In this document: positions 1 to 10,338 of the stretch, piece after piece
Numbering within the stretch: the stretch's first letter is position 1
Layout: every line of letters begins with the position of its first letter
Assembly (NCBI RefSeq): GCF_002632755.1
Contig: NZ_NJAK01000002.1
Coordinates: forward strand, 403,200 to 467,199
Direction of reading: 5' to 3'
DNA length: 64,000 nt
Origin: Xenorhabdus ishibashii
GTDB lineage: Bacteria > Pseudomonadota > Gammaproteobacteria > Enterobacterales > Enterobacteriaceae
Notes under the pieces: generated by a model
Databases searched by the model: none
What the model saw: the letters and a program-made list of their open reading frames with translations, nothing else
Told to the model about the DNA's origin: nothing
Translations under genes and position numbers: made by a program

Positions 1-60
1 AATATCGCTATTTTAAAAAACAAAATTATCTTAAAAATAAAAATATAATAACAACACAAA

Positions 61-84
61 CAAATAAACAAATAAACAAATAAA
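61..84. repeat. short AT-rich tandem repeat, three copies of CAAATAAA
   Basis: Three perfect head-to-tail copies of the 8-mer CAAATAAA, followed by a degenerate fourth unit. The repeat lies about 70 bases upstream of the PVC-type ATPase gene in a stretch made almost wholly of A and T. It could be a slippage-prone spacer or simply low-complexity DNA. No gene is visible in bases 1-151. Confidence 0.8.
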
Positions 85-151
85 TAAACAACATAAAATG
101 TAAGTAAAAATCGTTATCCATATACTCTTCCAGAATATCGAGATTTAATAT

Positions 152-2251
152 ATGAAAATTAAATTGGAAAATAATAATATATCTATTGATATATTATCAA
201 GATTAAAAAACGTATATCATCATATAGAACGAATTGATTTACAATTACAATACTATTTCTATCAGAACAAATGCGATTTATATGATATATTACCAGAAGA
301 ATTTTTACTCTCTAAAGATGAAATAAAGCAACGCCTAAAGAAACCTTTAGGAATTCCACATTGGTTAGATCTTGAAAAAAATGATATTCTTATATCTCAA
401 GAGATTTCTCCTCCCCATACCTTTAATGTAATATCACAATTGACTGATCGCTTTGGGCTCACTGAATTTGAGCGAGATGTTTTATTATTAGGTTTATTAC
501 CCTATTTTGACGACCGCTATCATATAATGTTTTCTATTCTAAATGGTAATAGCCAAAGGAACTGGCCCTGTCTATCTCTGGCAATTAACCTATTCAGTCA
601 ACACACAAATGATAAGCAATTACTACAAAATAATTTTTTACCGCAAAATTCATTAATCAAAAATAACCTATTACTATTTAAAAATAGTGAAGAAATTATC
701 TTATCGAAAACACAATTTTTAACCCATAATACAGTCTGGTATTTTTTATTAGGGCAGAAAATAGTATTGCTTCCATTAATAAATTTTTCTTACTGGCATA
801 CCTCTACTTTACAAACGTGGTTTCCACCAACACTTTATCATTCACTGAAAAATATATTATTAATCGAAACGGATAAAAATTTCCCATTAGTTATACTTAG
901 AGGTAAACAAAATAGTGCCAGGGAATTAGCTGTCAGTAATATTATGATGTTTCATGGCATTAGCACTTTAATTCTGGATTTAGCACGATTGCCAGAAGAG
1001 GAATATTCAAACTCAATAACTAATTTAATAGCAGATGCAATACGGGAAGTTAAATTACATGACGCTTGTTTATTAATTCGCAATGCTTATTTAATAACTG
1101 AAAAATATAAAATATGGCATAATGAGTTATCCTTTCTTTTCAATCAACACAAATTACGTGTAATTCTTCTGACGGAGCTACAAAATCCATTGATATGGAT
1201 TAAAAATATACCAATAGTAAAAATCGACATGCCTGTTTTTACTTTCTCAGATAAAAAAACTATGCTACAAGTTAACTTACCTGATAATTCCTTACAAGAA
1301 GAAAATATAATTCAGCTATGCCGGCGTTTTTCATTTACTCCAGAGACATTACCATTAATTCTTGAAGAAGCTACTCAATACCAAATGTTACGGCAATCAA
1401 CAGGTCAATTGGAAGAAATTGATTTACGACAGGCATTGAATTTTCGTGCCCAACAAAATTTTGGTGCTCTGGCTCAACGTATCACACCTAAACGTAGCTT
1501 TAAAGATCTCATCGTTTCAAATGTATTAGAACAACAACTAAAAGAAATTGTTGCAGCTATGCATTATCGTGAACATGTTCTTACCGAAGGTTTTCTGGAA
1601 AAAATAAATTATGGAACAGGTATCAGCGCCTTATTTTATGGTGAATCAGGAACTGGCAAGACCATGGCGGCTGAGGTTATTGCAGAACAACTTGGTGTAG
1701 ATCTAATTAAAGTTGATCTTTCTACTGTTGTAAATAAATATGTTGGTGAAACAGAAAAAAACATCTCACAAATATTCGAATTGGCTGAGTCAGATTCTGG
1801 AGTCCTATTTTTTGACGAAGCCGATGCGCTATTTGGTAAACGAAGTGAGATCAAAGATGCTCGTGACAGATATGCAAATACCGAAGTTTCTTACTTGTTA
1901 CAACGATTGGAAAATTATCCGGGATTAGTTATTTTAGCCACTAACAATCGTAGCCATTTAGATAATGCATTTTATCGAAGATTGACTTTTATTACTCGTT
2001 TTACTTATCCTGATGAAAAATTACGTGAAAAAATGTGGCAGATTATTTGGCCAAAAGCATTTAAATTATCTGACGATATTGATTTTTCTCATCTATCTAA
2101 AAAATCTGATTTGACAGGTGCCAATATTAGAAATATAGCTTTATTATCTTCAATCCTATCAAAAAATGAACACTGTGAAAAAATAGAAAATAAGCATATT
2201 GAACGCGCCATTATACTTGAACTAAATAAAATTGGCCGACTAACTTTCTAG
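152..2251 (+). CDS. AAA+ ATPase of a PVC/Afp contractile injection system (Pvc15/Afp15-like)
   Basis: A 699-residue protein with a long N-terminal region of no recognisable enzyme motif and a C-terminal AAA+ ATPase domain. The Walker A motif GESGTGKT is at residues 497-504, the Walker B acidic pair is D555-E556 (FFDEAD), sensor 1 is LATNN, and an arginine pair (YRRL) follows as candidate arginine finger. Proteins of this architecture sit near the end of Photorhabdus virulence cassettes and the Serratia antifeeding prophage, where the ATPase is thought to act in assembly of the phage-tail-like particle. The next gene, 23 bases downstream, is the DUF4255 partner expected there, which makes the assignment much firmer. 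Base composition is far more AT-rich than the core genes to the right. The ribosome site is weak. The rest of the cluster must lie left of the window. Confidence 0.85.
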   Translation: MKIKLENNNISIDILSRLKNVYHHIERIDLQLQYYFYQNKCDLYDILPEEFLLSKDEIKQRLKKPLGIPHWLDLEKNDILISQEISPPHTFNVISQLTDRFGLTEFERDVLLLGLLPYFDDRYHIMFSILNGNSQRNWPCLSLAINLFSQHTNDKQLLQNNFLPQNSLIKNNLLLFKNSEEIILSKTQFLTHNTVWYFLLGQKIVLLPLINFSYWHTSTLQTWFPPTLYHSLKNILLIETDKNFPLVILRGKQNSARELAVSNIMMFHGISTLILDLARLPEEEYSNSITNLIADAIREVKLHDACLLIRNAYLITEKYKIWHNELSFLFNQHKLRVILLTELQNPLIWIKNIPIVKIDMPVFTFSDKKTMLQVNLPDNSLQEENIIQLCRRFSFTPETLPLILEEATQYQMLRQSTGQLEEIDLRQALNFRAQQNFGALAQRITPKRSFKDLIVSNVLEQQLKEIVAAMHYREHVLTEGFLEKINYGTGISALFYGESGTGKTMAAEVIAEQLGVDLIKVDLSTVVNKYVGETEKNISQIFELAESDSGVLFFDEADALFGKRSEIKDARDRYANTEVSYLLQRLENYPGLVILATNNRSHLDNAFYRRLTFITRFTYPDEKLREKMWQIIWPKAFKLSDDIDFSHLSKKSDLTGANIRNIALLSSILSKNEHCEKIENKHIERAIILELNKIGRLTF

Positions 2252-2274
2252 AATTTAACAATATTGGAATTAAT

Positions 2275-2892
2275 ATGACAAATGTAATCATACCTGACAA
2301 TATTATCATTACCATAAATGAATCGTTATTTTCCATTCTAAATCAATATTTAAATGCTAAGGGTAATAATATTGATATCCGTTTTGACTTACCAGAAATT
2401 AACTCCATTCAATCAGAACCAACAGTCAGTGTATTTCTTTACGATATACATGAAGATCTACAGTTGCGTTCTTCTGAAGCCAGAAGTTACGATTATGTAA
2501 GAAAAGTATTATCACCAGGTTGGATTAACATAAATTGCAACTATTCAATTACCTACTGGGATGTTAGTAAACCGTCAAATGATAGCTCTAGTCCCGACAG
2601 CAAACCTGATAATCAGGCCATACAAGTTATGACTCGCGTTTTAAGTGCGCTGGTTAATAACCGACAATTAAAAGATATACCTCATTCATACACTAAGGTG
2701 ATACCACCACAAGAAAATTTCAATAGCCTGGGAAATTTTTGGCAAGCGCTTGGTAATCGCCCTCGCCTCTCCTTGTTTTATTCCATTACAGTGCCGATGA
2801 AACTTCAAGATATCGAACATGACCTTATGCCAGTCGAAAAAATATCATCTATTGTTACACCAGATGTGAAAGCAGAAAATCAACCAGATTAA
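2275..2892 (+). CDS. DUF4255 (Pvc16 N-terminal) family protein of a PVC/Afp contractile injection system
   Basis: A 205-residue protein that resembles the DUF4255/Pvc16 family, including a hydrophobic FLYDIHED segment near residue 60. In Afp/PVC particles this family (Afp16/Pvc16) terminates the tube and sheath at the distal end. It follows the ATPase by 23 bases and probably shares its transcript. It is shorter than the PVC16 proteins I remember, so the C-terminal part may be reduced. No toxin or effector gene follows: the next gene is the housekeeping ttcA, so this looks like the right-hand end of the cluster. Confidence 0.8.
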   Translation: MTNVIIPDNIIITINESLFSILNQYLNAKGNNIDIRFDLPEINSIQSEPTVSVFLYDIHEDLQLRSSEARSYDYVRKVLSPGWININCNYSITYWDVSKPSNDSSSPDSKPDNQAIQVMTRVLSALVNNRQLKDIPHSYTKVIPPQENFNSLGNFWQALGNRPRLSLFYSITVPMKLQDIEHDLMPVEKISSIVTPDVKAENQPD

Positions 2893-3035
2893 AAGTAATT
2901 CATTAACCACCGCTAATAACGATGTTGGTCACAGATATGTTTCAAACAAAAAGAAAAATCCGTATAATCCAGCCCCTGCAAAGGAACCGTATAGGAAATC
3001 TACAGCCGGTATAATCGGCAATGTGAGAAGTCGCA
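2893..3035. promoter_or_regulatory. intergenic junction with candidate ttcA promoter
   Basis: A perfect TATAAT hexamer at 2963-2968 with a poor -35 (TTCAAA, about 2941-2946) could drive ttcA. This is also the boundary between the AT-rich injection-system cluster and the conserved chromosome. No tRNA, integrase or direct repeat marking a mobile-island end is visible here. Confidence 0.4.
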
Positions 3036-3929
3036 ATGAATCAAAAAGATACGAGAAAAGAGACACTTGAATTCAACAAACTCCAGAAACGCCTGAGGAG
3101 AAACGTTGGTAATGCCATCATTGATTACAATATGATTGAAGACAATGATGTTGTAATGGCATGTATCAGTGGTGGCAAAGATTCATTCGCGATGTTAGAT
3201 ATCCTGTTGAATCTGCAAAAAGCGGCACCAATAAAATTCAAAGTCGTTGCAGTGAACCTTGATCAGAAACAGCCGGGTTTTCCTGAGCATATTTTACCCC
3301 AATATTTTGAAAGCCTGGATATTCCCTACTACATTGTCGATAAAGATACCTACTCAGTGGTTAAAGAAAAAATCCCTGAAGGTAAAACGACCTGTGGATT
3401 GTGTTCAAGACTGCGTCGCGGCACGCTCTACTCTTTTGCAGAAAAAATCGGGGCAACAAAAATTGCACTTGGGCATCATCTCGATGACATCGTTGAAACG
3501 CTGTTTCTGAATATGTTCCACGGCGCACGTATGAAAGCGATGCCACCAAAGTTACGCTCTGACGATGGTCGTAATGTCGTCATCAGGCCGCTGGCCTATT
3601 GTCGGGAAACAGACCTGATTCAATATGCGGAAAACAAAAAATTCCCAATCATTCCTTGCAATTTATGTGGTTCTCAGGAAAACCTACAGCGGCAGGCAAT
3701 CAAAGCAATGCTGGTAGATTGGGATAAGAAAACACCAGGTCGGGTAGAGAATATTTTTAAGTCGATTCAAAATGTTAGCCCAAGCCAATTAGCAGACAAA
3801 ACACTTTTCGATTTTGTCAGCTTACCATTACATCGTGAGGGAGAAAGGGACGAGTATGCTTTTAACGAAGCAGTGGTATCGTCAACGAATATTGATGAGT
3901 CAATGTTTATCGATGTAACAAACATTTAA
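3036..3929 (+). CDS. ttcA: tRNA 2-thiocytidine synthetase TtcA
   Basis: A 297-residue protein of the PP-loop ATPase family that makes 2-thiocytidine at position 32 of some tRNAs. The PP-loop SGGKDS is at residues 45-50. Cysteines C120 and C123 (CGLC) plus the CNLC pair at C208 and C211 match the cysteines that bind the iron-sulfur cluster and handle sulfur in this family. It acts in the cytoplasm. Length and motifs agree with the enterobacterial enzyme. It is convergent with zntB. Confidence 0.97.
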   Translation: MNQKDTRKETLEFNKLQKRLRRNVGNAIIDYNMIEDNDVVMACISGGKDSFAMLDILLNLQKAAPIKFKVVAVNLDQKQPGFPEHILPQYFESLDIPYYIVDKDTYSVVKEKIPEGKTTCGLCSRLRRGTLYSFAEKIGATKIALGHHLDDIVETLFLNMFHGARMKAMPPKLRSDDGRNVVIRPLAYCRETDLIQYAENKKFPIIPCNLCGSQENLQRQAIKAMLVDWDKKTPGRVENIFKSIQNVSPSQLADKTLFDFVSLPLHREGERDEYAFNEAVVSSTNIDESMFIDVTNI

Positions 3930-3967
3930 AAATAAGCGGCCTTTGTACAGGCTGCTTAAACTCTGGC

Positions 3968-4000
3968 AAAAAAATAGCCGATACTAAAACAAGTATCGGC
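3968..4000 (-). terminator. terminator after zntB
   Basis: Perfect 9-bp stem GCCGATACT (3977-3985) / AGTATCGGC (3992-4000) with a 6-base loop. Read on the minus strand it is followed by a T7 tract (A7 at 3968-3974), as expected for an intrinsic terminator of zntB. It may also stop ttcA readthrough. Confidence 0.8.
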
Positions 4001-4140
4001 ATAATTAATGAGCAATTATTCTGTATAAAACTCAATATGAGAAAAACTACAATTATGGAGCACAACGTTCAACGTTGTCTTCACCTGCGGAACCTATAGT
4101 GCCTTAATCATAGGCATCAGTTATTGATTTATCTCAAATC

Positions 4141-5124
4141 TTATAGCCATTTGCTCCGCCTTAACCACCACGCAAAAGCCACCATTAATAATGACAATAA
4201 AAGAGTGAACAAACCGAATCCAAAGCGATACTCATTGCCTGGTATTCCCCCTAAATTGACACCGAATAATCCCGTCAAAAAAGTGGTGGGCAAAAATACC
4301 ATCGCCAATAAAGACATCATATAAGTGCGGCGGTTCATGGCATCCGCCATCATGGAAGTGATTTCATCAGCAAGAACTGCGGTTCGGGCAATACTCCCAT
4401 CAAGATCATCGATCCCCCTTCCCAATCGGTCAGCAATTTCCTGCATTAAACGACGCTCTTCATCATTCATCCAGGGTAATTTCTCACTGGCCAAACGGAT
4501 AAAAATATCCCGCTGTGGTGCCATATATCGGCGCAGAACGATTAACTGTTTACGCAGTAATACCAATTCTCCGCGCCCAGGAACTTTCTGTTCCAGAATA
4601 TCATCTTCGAACTCAATCAGATTATCATGTAACTTTTCAATAAAGTCATTGGCTTCATCAGTAATGGCTCCGGCTATTTCTACCAGCCAATTTCCTGTAC
4701 TTTTCGCACCAACACCATTATGCAAATCATCCAAAATTTGATCGATGGAATGAATTTTTCGATGGCGGCTGGAGATAATCATTTTGTCATTAATATAGAT
4801 GCGAAACGAAACCAGATGATCGGGACGCGCATTATTATTACGGTTCACCGATCTCAAGGTAATTAAAGTTCCTTCACCTGTACGCACTACCTTTGGACGA
4901 ATATTTTCACTCACTAACCCGTCCTTGACCGGAAACGGGAGCAAGGTTGTATTCATGATCCATTGATGACTGTCCGGATCTTTATAATCGAGATGTTGCC
5001 AAACAGGCTGCTCTGATGTTACGGGTGAATCGTCCCCAAATGCCGTGATACCTCCCTTGCCATTTAATTGACAGGCATAAATTGCATTTGAACCTTTAAA
5101 TACCGAGCCATAGATCGTTTCCAC
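4141..5124 (-). CDS. zntB: zinc transporter ZntB (CorA family)
   Basis: A 327-residue inner-membrane protein of the CorA metal-transporter superfamily, the same length as E. coli ZntB. The large N-terminal cytoplasmic domain is followed by two C-terminal membrane helices. Between them sits the pore signature GVN (residues 288-290), the ZntB form of the CorA GMN motif. It ends in RRSKWL as in E. coli. Translation starts at GTG, with AGGAG five bases upstream. It is convergent with ttcA and divergent from tpx. Confidence 0.95.
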   Translation of the reverse strand: METIYGSVFKGSNAIYACQLNGKGGITAFGDDSPVTSEQPVWQHLDYKDPDSHQWIMNTTLLPFPVKDGLVSENIRPKVVRTGEGTLITLRSVNRNNNARPDHLVSFRIYINDKMIISSRHRKIHSIDQILDDLHNGVGAKSTGNWLVEIAGAITDEANDFIEKLHDNLIEFEDDILEQKVPGRGELVLLRKQLIVLRRYMAPQRDIFIRLASEKLPWMNDEERRLMQEIADRLGRGIDDLDGSIARTAVLADEITSMMADAMNRRTYMMSLLAMVFLPTTFLTGLFGVNLGGIPGNEYRFGFGLFTLLLSLLMVAFAWWLRRSKWL

Positions 5125-5376
5125 ATCTGCTCCTTGTTTGTACTTAAATTTCGTGCTGACTCTTCATCGCTTAATTGTATTTCCGGATGATATACACGGT
5201 ACGACTATAGGAAACATTTTCCTTGCGTGCCTAATAATTGTTCTAAAAATAAATTATAAGACATTGTTAATTAAACGAAGGGAGAGTATTTCTGAACATT
5301 ACATCTATTTTTGTGGGCAAGATCGCACTATTCCTTTACACTGACGACGCAGTTTACTTTATAGAAGGATTAAACC

Positions 5377-5880
5377 ATGACACAAACAGTCAAGTTTCAA
5401 GGTGGTGATATCACCGTTAGCGGAGATTTTCCACAAGCAGGTCAGGCAGCAAAAGAATTTACGCTAGTCGCTAAAGATCTTGCTGATGTAACATTGAGCC
5501 ACTACGCGGGTAAACGTAAAGTGCTTAATATTTTCCCAAGCATTGATACCGGTGTTTGTGCCACATCTGTCCGTAAATTCAACCAACTTGCCAGTGAATT
5601 AGACAATACTGTCGTACTGTGCATTTCAGCAGACTTGCCTTTTGCTCAGTCTCGTTTTTGTGGTTCTGAAGGGTTGTCGAATGTTGTCACTCTTTCTACG
5701 CTTCGAGGTGGTAAATTTCAGGAAGATTACGGCGTTGCAATAAGTGAGGGTCCATTGGCTGGACTGACTGCACGTGCTGTTGTTGTTCTGGATGAAAATA
5801 ACCAGGTTATTTATAGCCAGCTTGTTGATGAAATCACCAATGAACCTGACTATGACAGTGCATTAGCCGCATTGAAATAA
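5377..5880 (+). CDS. tpx: thiol peroxidase Tpx
   Basis: A 167-residue atypical 2-Cys peroxiredoxin that reduces alkyl and lipid hydroperoxides using thioredoxin. The peroxidatic cysteine is C61 in [11 protein letters not shown] and the resolving cysteine is C95 in SRFCGSEGL, both at the family positions. AAGGA precedes the ATG. It is convergent with tyrR, as in E. coli. Confidence 0.97.
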   Translation: MTQTVKFQGGDITVSGDFPQAGQAAKEFTLVAKDLADVTLSHYAGKRKVLNIFPSIDTGVCATSVRKFNQLASELDNTVVLCISADLPFAQSRFCGSEGLSNVVTLSTLRGGKFQEDYGVAISEGPLAGLTARAVVVLDENNQVIYSQLVDEITNEPDYDSALAALK

Positions 5881-5952
5881 TTGTTTTATGATTGCTTTGG
5901 TTTTTCAACACAGCAACGCATTTTCTAAGACTTAGTCTTTAAAGCGCATTTC

Positions 5953-5995
5953 CTGGCGATGATAAAATCACAATTAGTTATTTTATCGTCGCCAG
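5953..5995. terminator. bidirectional terminator between tpx and tyrR
   Basis: Stem CTGGCGATGATAAAAT (5953-5968) pairs with 5980-5995 over 16 positions with a single mismatch that forms a wobble on one strand. The loop is 11 bases. It lies between two convergent genes and has A/T-rich flanks rather than a clean T run. Confidence 0.75.
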
Positions 5996-6042
5996 CTTAT
6001 TTTATATATTGAATATGGTTAAAAGCAGTAATACCTCAGTGA

Positions 6043-7635
6043 TTATTCATCGTCTTCATGTTCAACCAAGTGTCTCTTACCACTTAGACCATATTCCCGT
6101 AATTTATTGGCTATTGCCGTGTGAGAAACCCCAAGCCGTTTTGCCAGCTTACGTGTACTAGGATAATGGCGATAAAGACGTGTCAGTACAGAGCGTTCAA
6201 AACGCTTACTGATTTCATCCAAAGAACCCACCAGAATATCTTCATTAAATGTTACCTCAGCTTCTAGTTCCGGTAACCGGATATCCTGCGGGGTTAGTTT
6301 GTTATTCTCAAGTTGAGTCAATGCCTGATATATCGCATTGCGAAGCTGTCTAACATTGCCTGGCCAATGATAACCACACAAAAATTGCTCTAAGCCAGCA
6401 GAGAACTTAGGTTTATGCAAGCCCTGTTCTTGCGCAAAACGTGTTACAAAATAGTCCGCCAATGGCATGATATCCGCCTGACGTTCCCGCAAAGGAGGTA
6501 ATGTGATGGTTAAGACATTCAGCCGATAATAGAGGTCTTCACGGAACTCTCCTTTTTGTACCAACTCAATTAAATTTTTCTGAGTGGCACAAATGATTCG
6601 GACATTCACCTTAACTTCACTTTCTTCACCAACACGACGGAAAGTTCCATCATTCAAGAAACGAAGTAATTTAATCTGCATCTGCGGCGACATTTCACCA
6701 ATTTCATCTAATAAAACCGTCCCGCCATTAGCCTGTTCAAAGAAACCTTTTTTGCCCTCCAATGCATTGGGATAGGCTCCCGCCGCATAACCAAACAGCT
6801 CACTTTCTACAACATCATCTGGCATGGAAGCACAATTTAACCCAAGAAAAGGCTGTTTTCCCCTTGCACTGCGTAAATGACAAGCTTTAGCAAATTCATC
6901 TTTTCCCGTCCCTGTCTCACCAACAAGCAACAAGGGAACATCAAGAACTGCCATTTTGCGAGCTTGCTCAACGATATGAACCATTTTAGGGCTGACAGCA
7001 ATAATCTGTTCAAAAGCGTCATCATCATTTACGGTTAATTTTTTGCGTAGTGACTCAATATGCGCCGTTGGATGGTTTTCACCAGAACGCAACATAATTA
7101 CGGCACCTACGCATCTAACAACTTGATTTTCATCCATTAATTGCATAGGAATAATATTCATTCCATAATCTTGCCCTTTAATGGATAATTGCGCTGAATG
7201 TGGTTGATGATGCTCACTTTCAAGCCAGCGAAGAAAATTGTAATTGCTAATCAGATGACCAATGTTTTTTTGGCTAATTTTTTCTTTACTGACACCAAAC
7301 CATGCTAAAGCAGCGGAGTTAACCAGTTCAACATTGCCTTTCATATCAATAGAAAAGATAGGTTCAGGAACTGATTCCAACAGTGTCCACATCGCCCTAT
7401 GCTCTTTCTCTGACGGCATAAAGGCAACGGTTCTGACATCAATAACGCCATTAATACGGCGAATTTCTGCCATCAATTCACGGAACATATTGAAATCAAT
7501 TTGAGTAAAATTAAGGTAAATACGACTTGCAGGAGAAATTTCAATTCCTTTCAGGTCAATATTTCGTAAAACGAGTAAATCAAGTAATTCGCGGGTTAAC
7601 CCAATTCGATCCTGACAAGTCACTTCCAATCGCAT
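6043..7635 (-). CDS. tyrR: transcriptional regulator TyrR of aromatic amino-acid genes
   Basis: A 530-residue regulator with an N-terminal ACT domain, a PAS domain (about residues 80-190), a sigma54-type AAA+ domain with Walker A GETGTGK at about 239-245 and LLDEIGEM Walker B, and a C-terminal helix-turn-helix (LAKRLGVSHTAIANKL). The GAFTGA loop used to contact sigma54 is replaced (FGYAAGAYPNALEG), as in known TyrR, which acts with sigma70. In E. coli it binds Tyr, Phe, Trp and ATP and controls aro, tyr and transport genes; aroH lies in this same window. It is slightly longer than the E. coli protein. The order ycjX-ycjF-tyrR-tpx is the usual one. Confidence 0.95.
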   Translation of the reverse strand: MRLEVTCQDRIGLTRELLDLLVLRNIDLKGIEISPASRIYLNFTQIDFNMFRELMAEIRRINGVIDVRTVAFMPSEKEHRAMWTLLESVPEPIFSIDMKGNVELVNSAALAWFGVSKEKISQKNIGHLISNYNFLRWLESEHHQPHSAQLSIKGQDYGMNIIPMQLMDENQVVRCVGAVIMLRSGENHPTAHIESLRKKLTVNDDDAFEQIIAVSPKMVHIVEQARKMAVLDVPLLLVGETGTGKDEFAKACHLRSARGKQPFLGLNCASMPDDVVESELFGYAAGAYPNALEGKKGFFEQANGGTVLLDEIGEMSPQMQIKLLRFLNDGTFRRVGEESEVKVNVRIICATQKNLIELVQKGEFREDLYYRLNVLTITLPPLRERQADIMPLADYFVTRFAQEQGLHKPKFSAGLEQFLCGYHWPGNVRQLRNAIYQALTQLENNKLTPQDIRLPELEAEVTFNEDILVGSLDEISKRFERSVLTRLYRHYPSTRKLAKRLGVSHTAIANKLREYGLSGKRHLVEHEDDE

Positions 7636-7761
7636 TTTTCTGACCTTATTTACACGATGTTTTTAACTGCCTGAATGTTACCTGTTACTATCCAATAGAT
7701 GAAGCCTTGTCAGAAAAAGTTTACAAGAAAGTAAGATGTCAAGCTGGCATGACAATCGCCA

Positions 7762-8850
7762 TTAGCTGGCCACTTTGCTGTTAGCCGTGTCTTTGGCTGT
7801 ACTTTTGTTTTTCATTGGTAACGTACTTTTAAGCTGGGTAAGCAATTGGTGACGAAAATCCCCTAACTTCGGTTTATCTCCATCAATCCACGGCAAAGGC
7901 CGACATAATTCCATTGCCTTGATGCCCAAACGAGCTGTGAGTAATCCGGCTCCAATCCCTTGTGCAGCACGTGCAGAAAGACGAGCGGCAATATCCTGTG
8001 ACAACCAGTCCATACCCACTTCCCTGATTAATTCTGATGCTCCTGCAAAGGCAATATTCAGCAATACCAACCGAAATAAGCGGATGCGGCTAAAATAGCC
8101 TAACTCGATGCCATAAAGCGCTGCAATACGATTGATAAGGCGAATATTTCTCCATGCAATAAAGGCCATATCCACAATAGCCAATGGACTGACCGCGATC
8201 ATCAACGCCGATTCCGCAGCAGAGCGACTGATCTCTTGTTTAGCTTGTGTATCCAAGGCTGGTTGAACTAATTTACTGTATAGCATGACAATTTCACGAT
8301 CATTGTGGGTTTCATGCACGGCAGCTTGCCAACGCTGTAATGCCGGATGTTGTTGCCCAATTCCGGCCTGTTCTGCTAATTTTTCACAAAATTGCTTTCC
8401 CTTGCCGATACCGTGACTTTGCAATAATATTTTCGCAGTATCTCGTTCTTCTGTACGCTGCCGCAAATGGTAAAGGCGTCGCCATTCCTTGATCACACTA
8501 CCTATTCCTGCAAACACAATCATGCCGCCTGCTGCGGCGATCCCCAGGGCAATCCAGTCATGTTGCTGCCATGCCTGGTATATCCACTGAATACATTGGG
8601 CAACAACACTCATCCCCAACAACAAGACAGCACTGGAAAAAACTTTTCGCCAAAAACTGCGTTTCGGTTTCAGTACTGCATTCACCGCACCTTCAAATTC
8701 ACTTTCCTTCTCTTCTGCTTCCAGCTCTGACATAACCGGATAGAATTCTTTTTCCTGTCCAGCGAATTCTTTTTTTGCTTTTAGTGGTGGTTCGGACGAT
8801 GTTTGTACAAGGTCGTCAAAATCCATTCGCGGTTTCAAAGGTTCAGTCAT
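7762..8850 (-). CDS. ycjF: YcjF/DUF697 inner-membrane protein of the phage-shock cluster
   Basis: A 362-residue protein with a charged N-terminal part, two adjacent membrane helices near residues 70-125, and a C-terminal DUF697-like region. It partners with the GTPase-like YcjX in the extended psp regulon of enterics; the molecular role is not settled. It overlaps ycjX by four bases (ATGA), indicating translational coupling. An acidic region near residues 28-52 (EELEAEEKE type) precedes the first helix. Confidence 0.92.
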   Translation of the reverse strand: MTEPLKPRMDFDDLVQTSSEPPLKAKKEFAGQEKEFYPVMSELEAEEKESEFEGAVNAVLKPKRSFWRKVFSSAVLLLGMSVVAQCIQWIYQAWQQHDWIALGIAAAGGMIVFAGIGSVIKEWRRLYHLRQRTEERDTAKILLQSHGIGKGKQFCEKLAEQAGIGQQHPALQRWQAAVHETHNDREIVMLYSKLVQPALDTQAKQEISRSAAESALMIAVSPLAIVDMAFIAWRNIRLINRIAALYGIELGYFSRIRLFRLVLLNIAFAGASELIREVGMDWLSQDIAARLSARAAQGIGAGLLTARLGIKAMELCRPLPWIDGDKPKLGDFRHQLLTQLKSTLPMKNKSTAKDTANSKVAS

Positions 8851-10244
8851 GTTAATTTGTCTCCCAATAAAAATTCCATCACGCTATCCATGCGGATATG
8901 GGGTAACGGTGTGTTGACATCGACGGGTTTTGGTCGGAATGATTCGAAATGAAATCCTTGTTTTTGCCAGAATTCACTATTCGGCAAGCGCTGTGGCACT
9001 TCTCCCGGAAAAAATGTCAATAACTTATCATCTGACAAACGGTTACCCTTGATGGCAGGGATTTTTTCACCTTTATGCATAACAACGCCGCTCTCTGTTG
9101 CCTGAACAGATGCAAGCCCGACACAATCCATGCTGCTCCCTTCAAACGCCGCATTTTGCCACGCTTCCTGTACCAAGTGCTGTAAGAGTGAAACAAGATT
9201 GGCATGTTGATCTGGCGTAATGTGATCAGATTTGCTGGCAGCAAACAGCAATTTATCGATGCAAGGCGAGAATAAACGACGAAACAGTGTTCGTTTACCA
9301 TAATGAAAACTCTGCATCAGTTGCGTCAATGCAAGCCGCATATCATTGAACGCTTGCGAACCACTGTTCAATGGTTGCAAGCAATCCACCAGAACAATTT
9401 GCCGATCAAAACGCAGAAAATGCTCTTTATAGAATGCCTTAACAATATGATCGCAGTAATAAGCAAAACGTTCACGCAACATGCCTATATTGGTCTGTTT
9501 ATCCGCCTTTGCGAGTTGCGCTTCCCCGATGCTGTCAATATCTGGCCACGGGAAGAATTGCAGCGCGGGTGCTCCCGCCAGATCCCCCGGCAAGATAAAA
9601 CGGCCAGGTTGGATAAAATGCAAACCCTGCTGTTTACATTGATGTAGGTAATCCGTATAAGCCTGAGCGATTCTGGCAAGTAAGTTTTCATCAACAGGCG
9701 CCAATGGATCACATTGCTGGCATAACGCTAACCATGACTTCGCCCAATTTGCTCTTTCCCCTTTCAGTAATCCGTGCATATGCCGTGACCACGCCAGATA
9801 ACTTTGTTCCAGCATGGGTAAATCCAATAACCATTCGCCCGGATAATCGACAATTTCCAGATAAAGAGTAGAAGTTTCTTTAAGGTAACGAAACAGGGAA
9901 TCTTCAGAACGATAACGCAATGCTAAGCGTATTTCACTCACACCGCGCGTTGGCGTCGGCCAGTCAGGGGGAGTGTTATATAATTCTGTGACGTTCTCAT
10001 CATAGGTAAACCGAGGCACCCCAAAATCTCGCTGGGGCACCCGTTTCACACCGAGTAAGCGTCCATCGCGCACAGCAGAAAACAGCGGCAATCTGGCTCC
10101 GCTGTGAACATGCAGAAGTTGGTTTACCAAAGAAGTAATAAAGGCGGTTTTTCCGCTGCGACTTAACCCTGTTACCGCCAGCCGCAAATGACGATCCATT
10201 CCACGATTAACGAGCGCTGTCAATTCGTTTTGCAACCGTTTCAT
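8847..10244 (-). CDS. ycjX: YcjX P-loop protein of the phage-shock cluster
   Basis: A 465-residue protein, identical in length to E. coli YcjX, with an N-terminal P-loop GLSRSGKT at residues 26-33. It belongs to the DUF463 P-loop family co-regulated with psp in enterics, with membrane-stress association but no established reaction. It sits directly downstream of pspC and upstream of ycjF, which it overlaps by ATGA. Confidence 0.93.
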   Translation of the reverse strand: MKRLQNELTALVNRGMDRHLRLAVTGLSRSGKTAFITSLVNQLLHVHSGARLPLFSAVRDGRLLGVKRVPQRDFGVPRFTYDENVTELYNTPPDWPTPTRGVSEIRLALRYRSEDSLFRYLKETSTLYLEIVDYPGEWLLDLPMLEQSYLAWSRHMHGLLKGERANWAKSWLALCQQCDPLAPVDENLLARIAQAYTDYLHQCKQQGLHFIQPGRFILPGDLAGAPALQFFPWPDIDSIGEAQLAKADKQTNIGMLRERFAYYCDHIVKAFYKEHFLRFDRQIVLVDCLQPLNSGSQAFNDMRLALTQLMQSFHYGKRTLFRRLFSPCIDKLLFAASKSDHITPDQHANLVSLLQHLVQEAWQNAAFEGSSMDCVGLASVQATESGVVMHKGEKIPAIKGNRLSDDKLLTFFPGEVPQRLPNSEFWQKQGFHFESFRPKPVDVNTPLPHIRMDSVMEFLLGDKLT

Positions 10245-10283
10245 GTTTCTCCTAAATGGGAATACTGTGAATCAGTCTTATCC

Positions 10284-10331
10284 GGCCTGTAATATCGGCA
10301 AAATTTAACATTATTTTCACTGTTACAGGCC
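10284..10331 (-). terminator. stem-loop between pspC and ycjX
   Basis: A perfect 9-bp inverted repeat GGCCTGTAA / TTACAGGCC with a 30-base loop fills the gap between pspC and ycjX. No T run follows on the minus strand, so it is better read as an attenuator or RNA-processing hairpin than a full stop. This is where pspD sits in E. coli. Confidence 0.4.
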
Positions 10332-10338
10332 TGCACGC

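Noticed and set aside
4325..4741. Plus-strand frame of 138 codons opposite zntB
   Set aside because: Serine-rich shadow of the conserved zntB frame; no independent evidence.
9303..9647. Plus-strand frame of 114 codons inside ycjX
   Set aside because: Wholly contained in the conserved ycjX coding region on the other strand, with no ribosome site or family resemblance.
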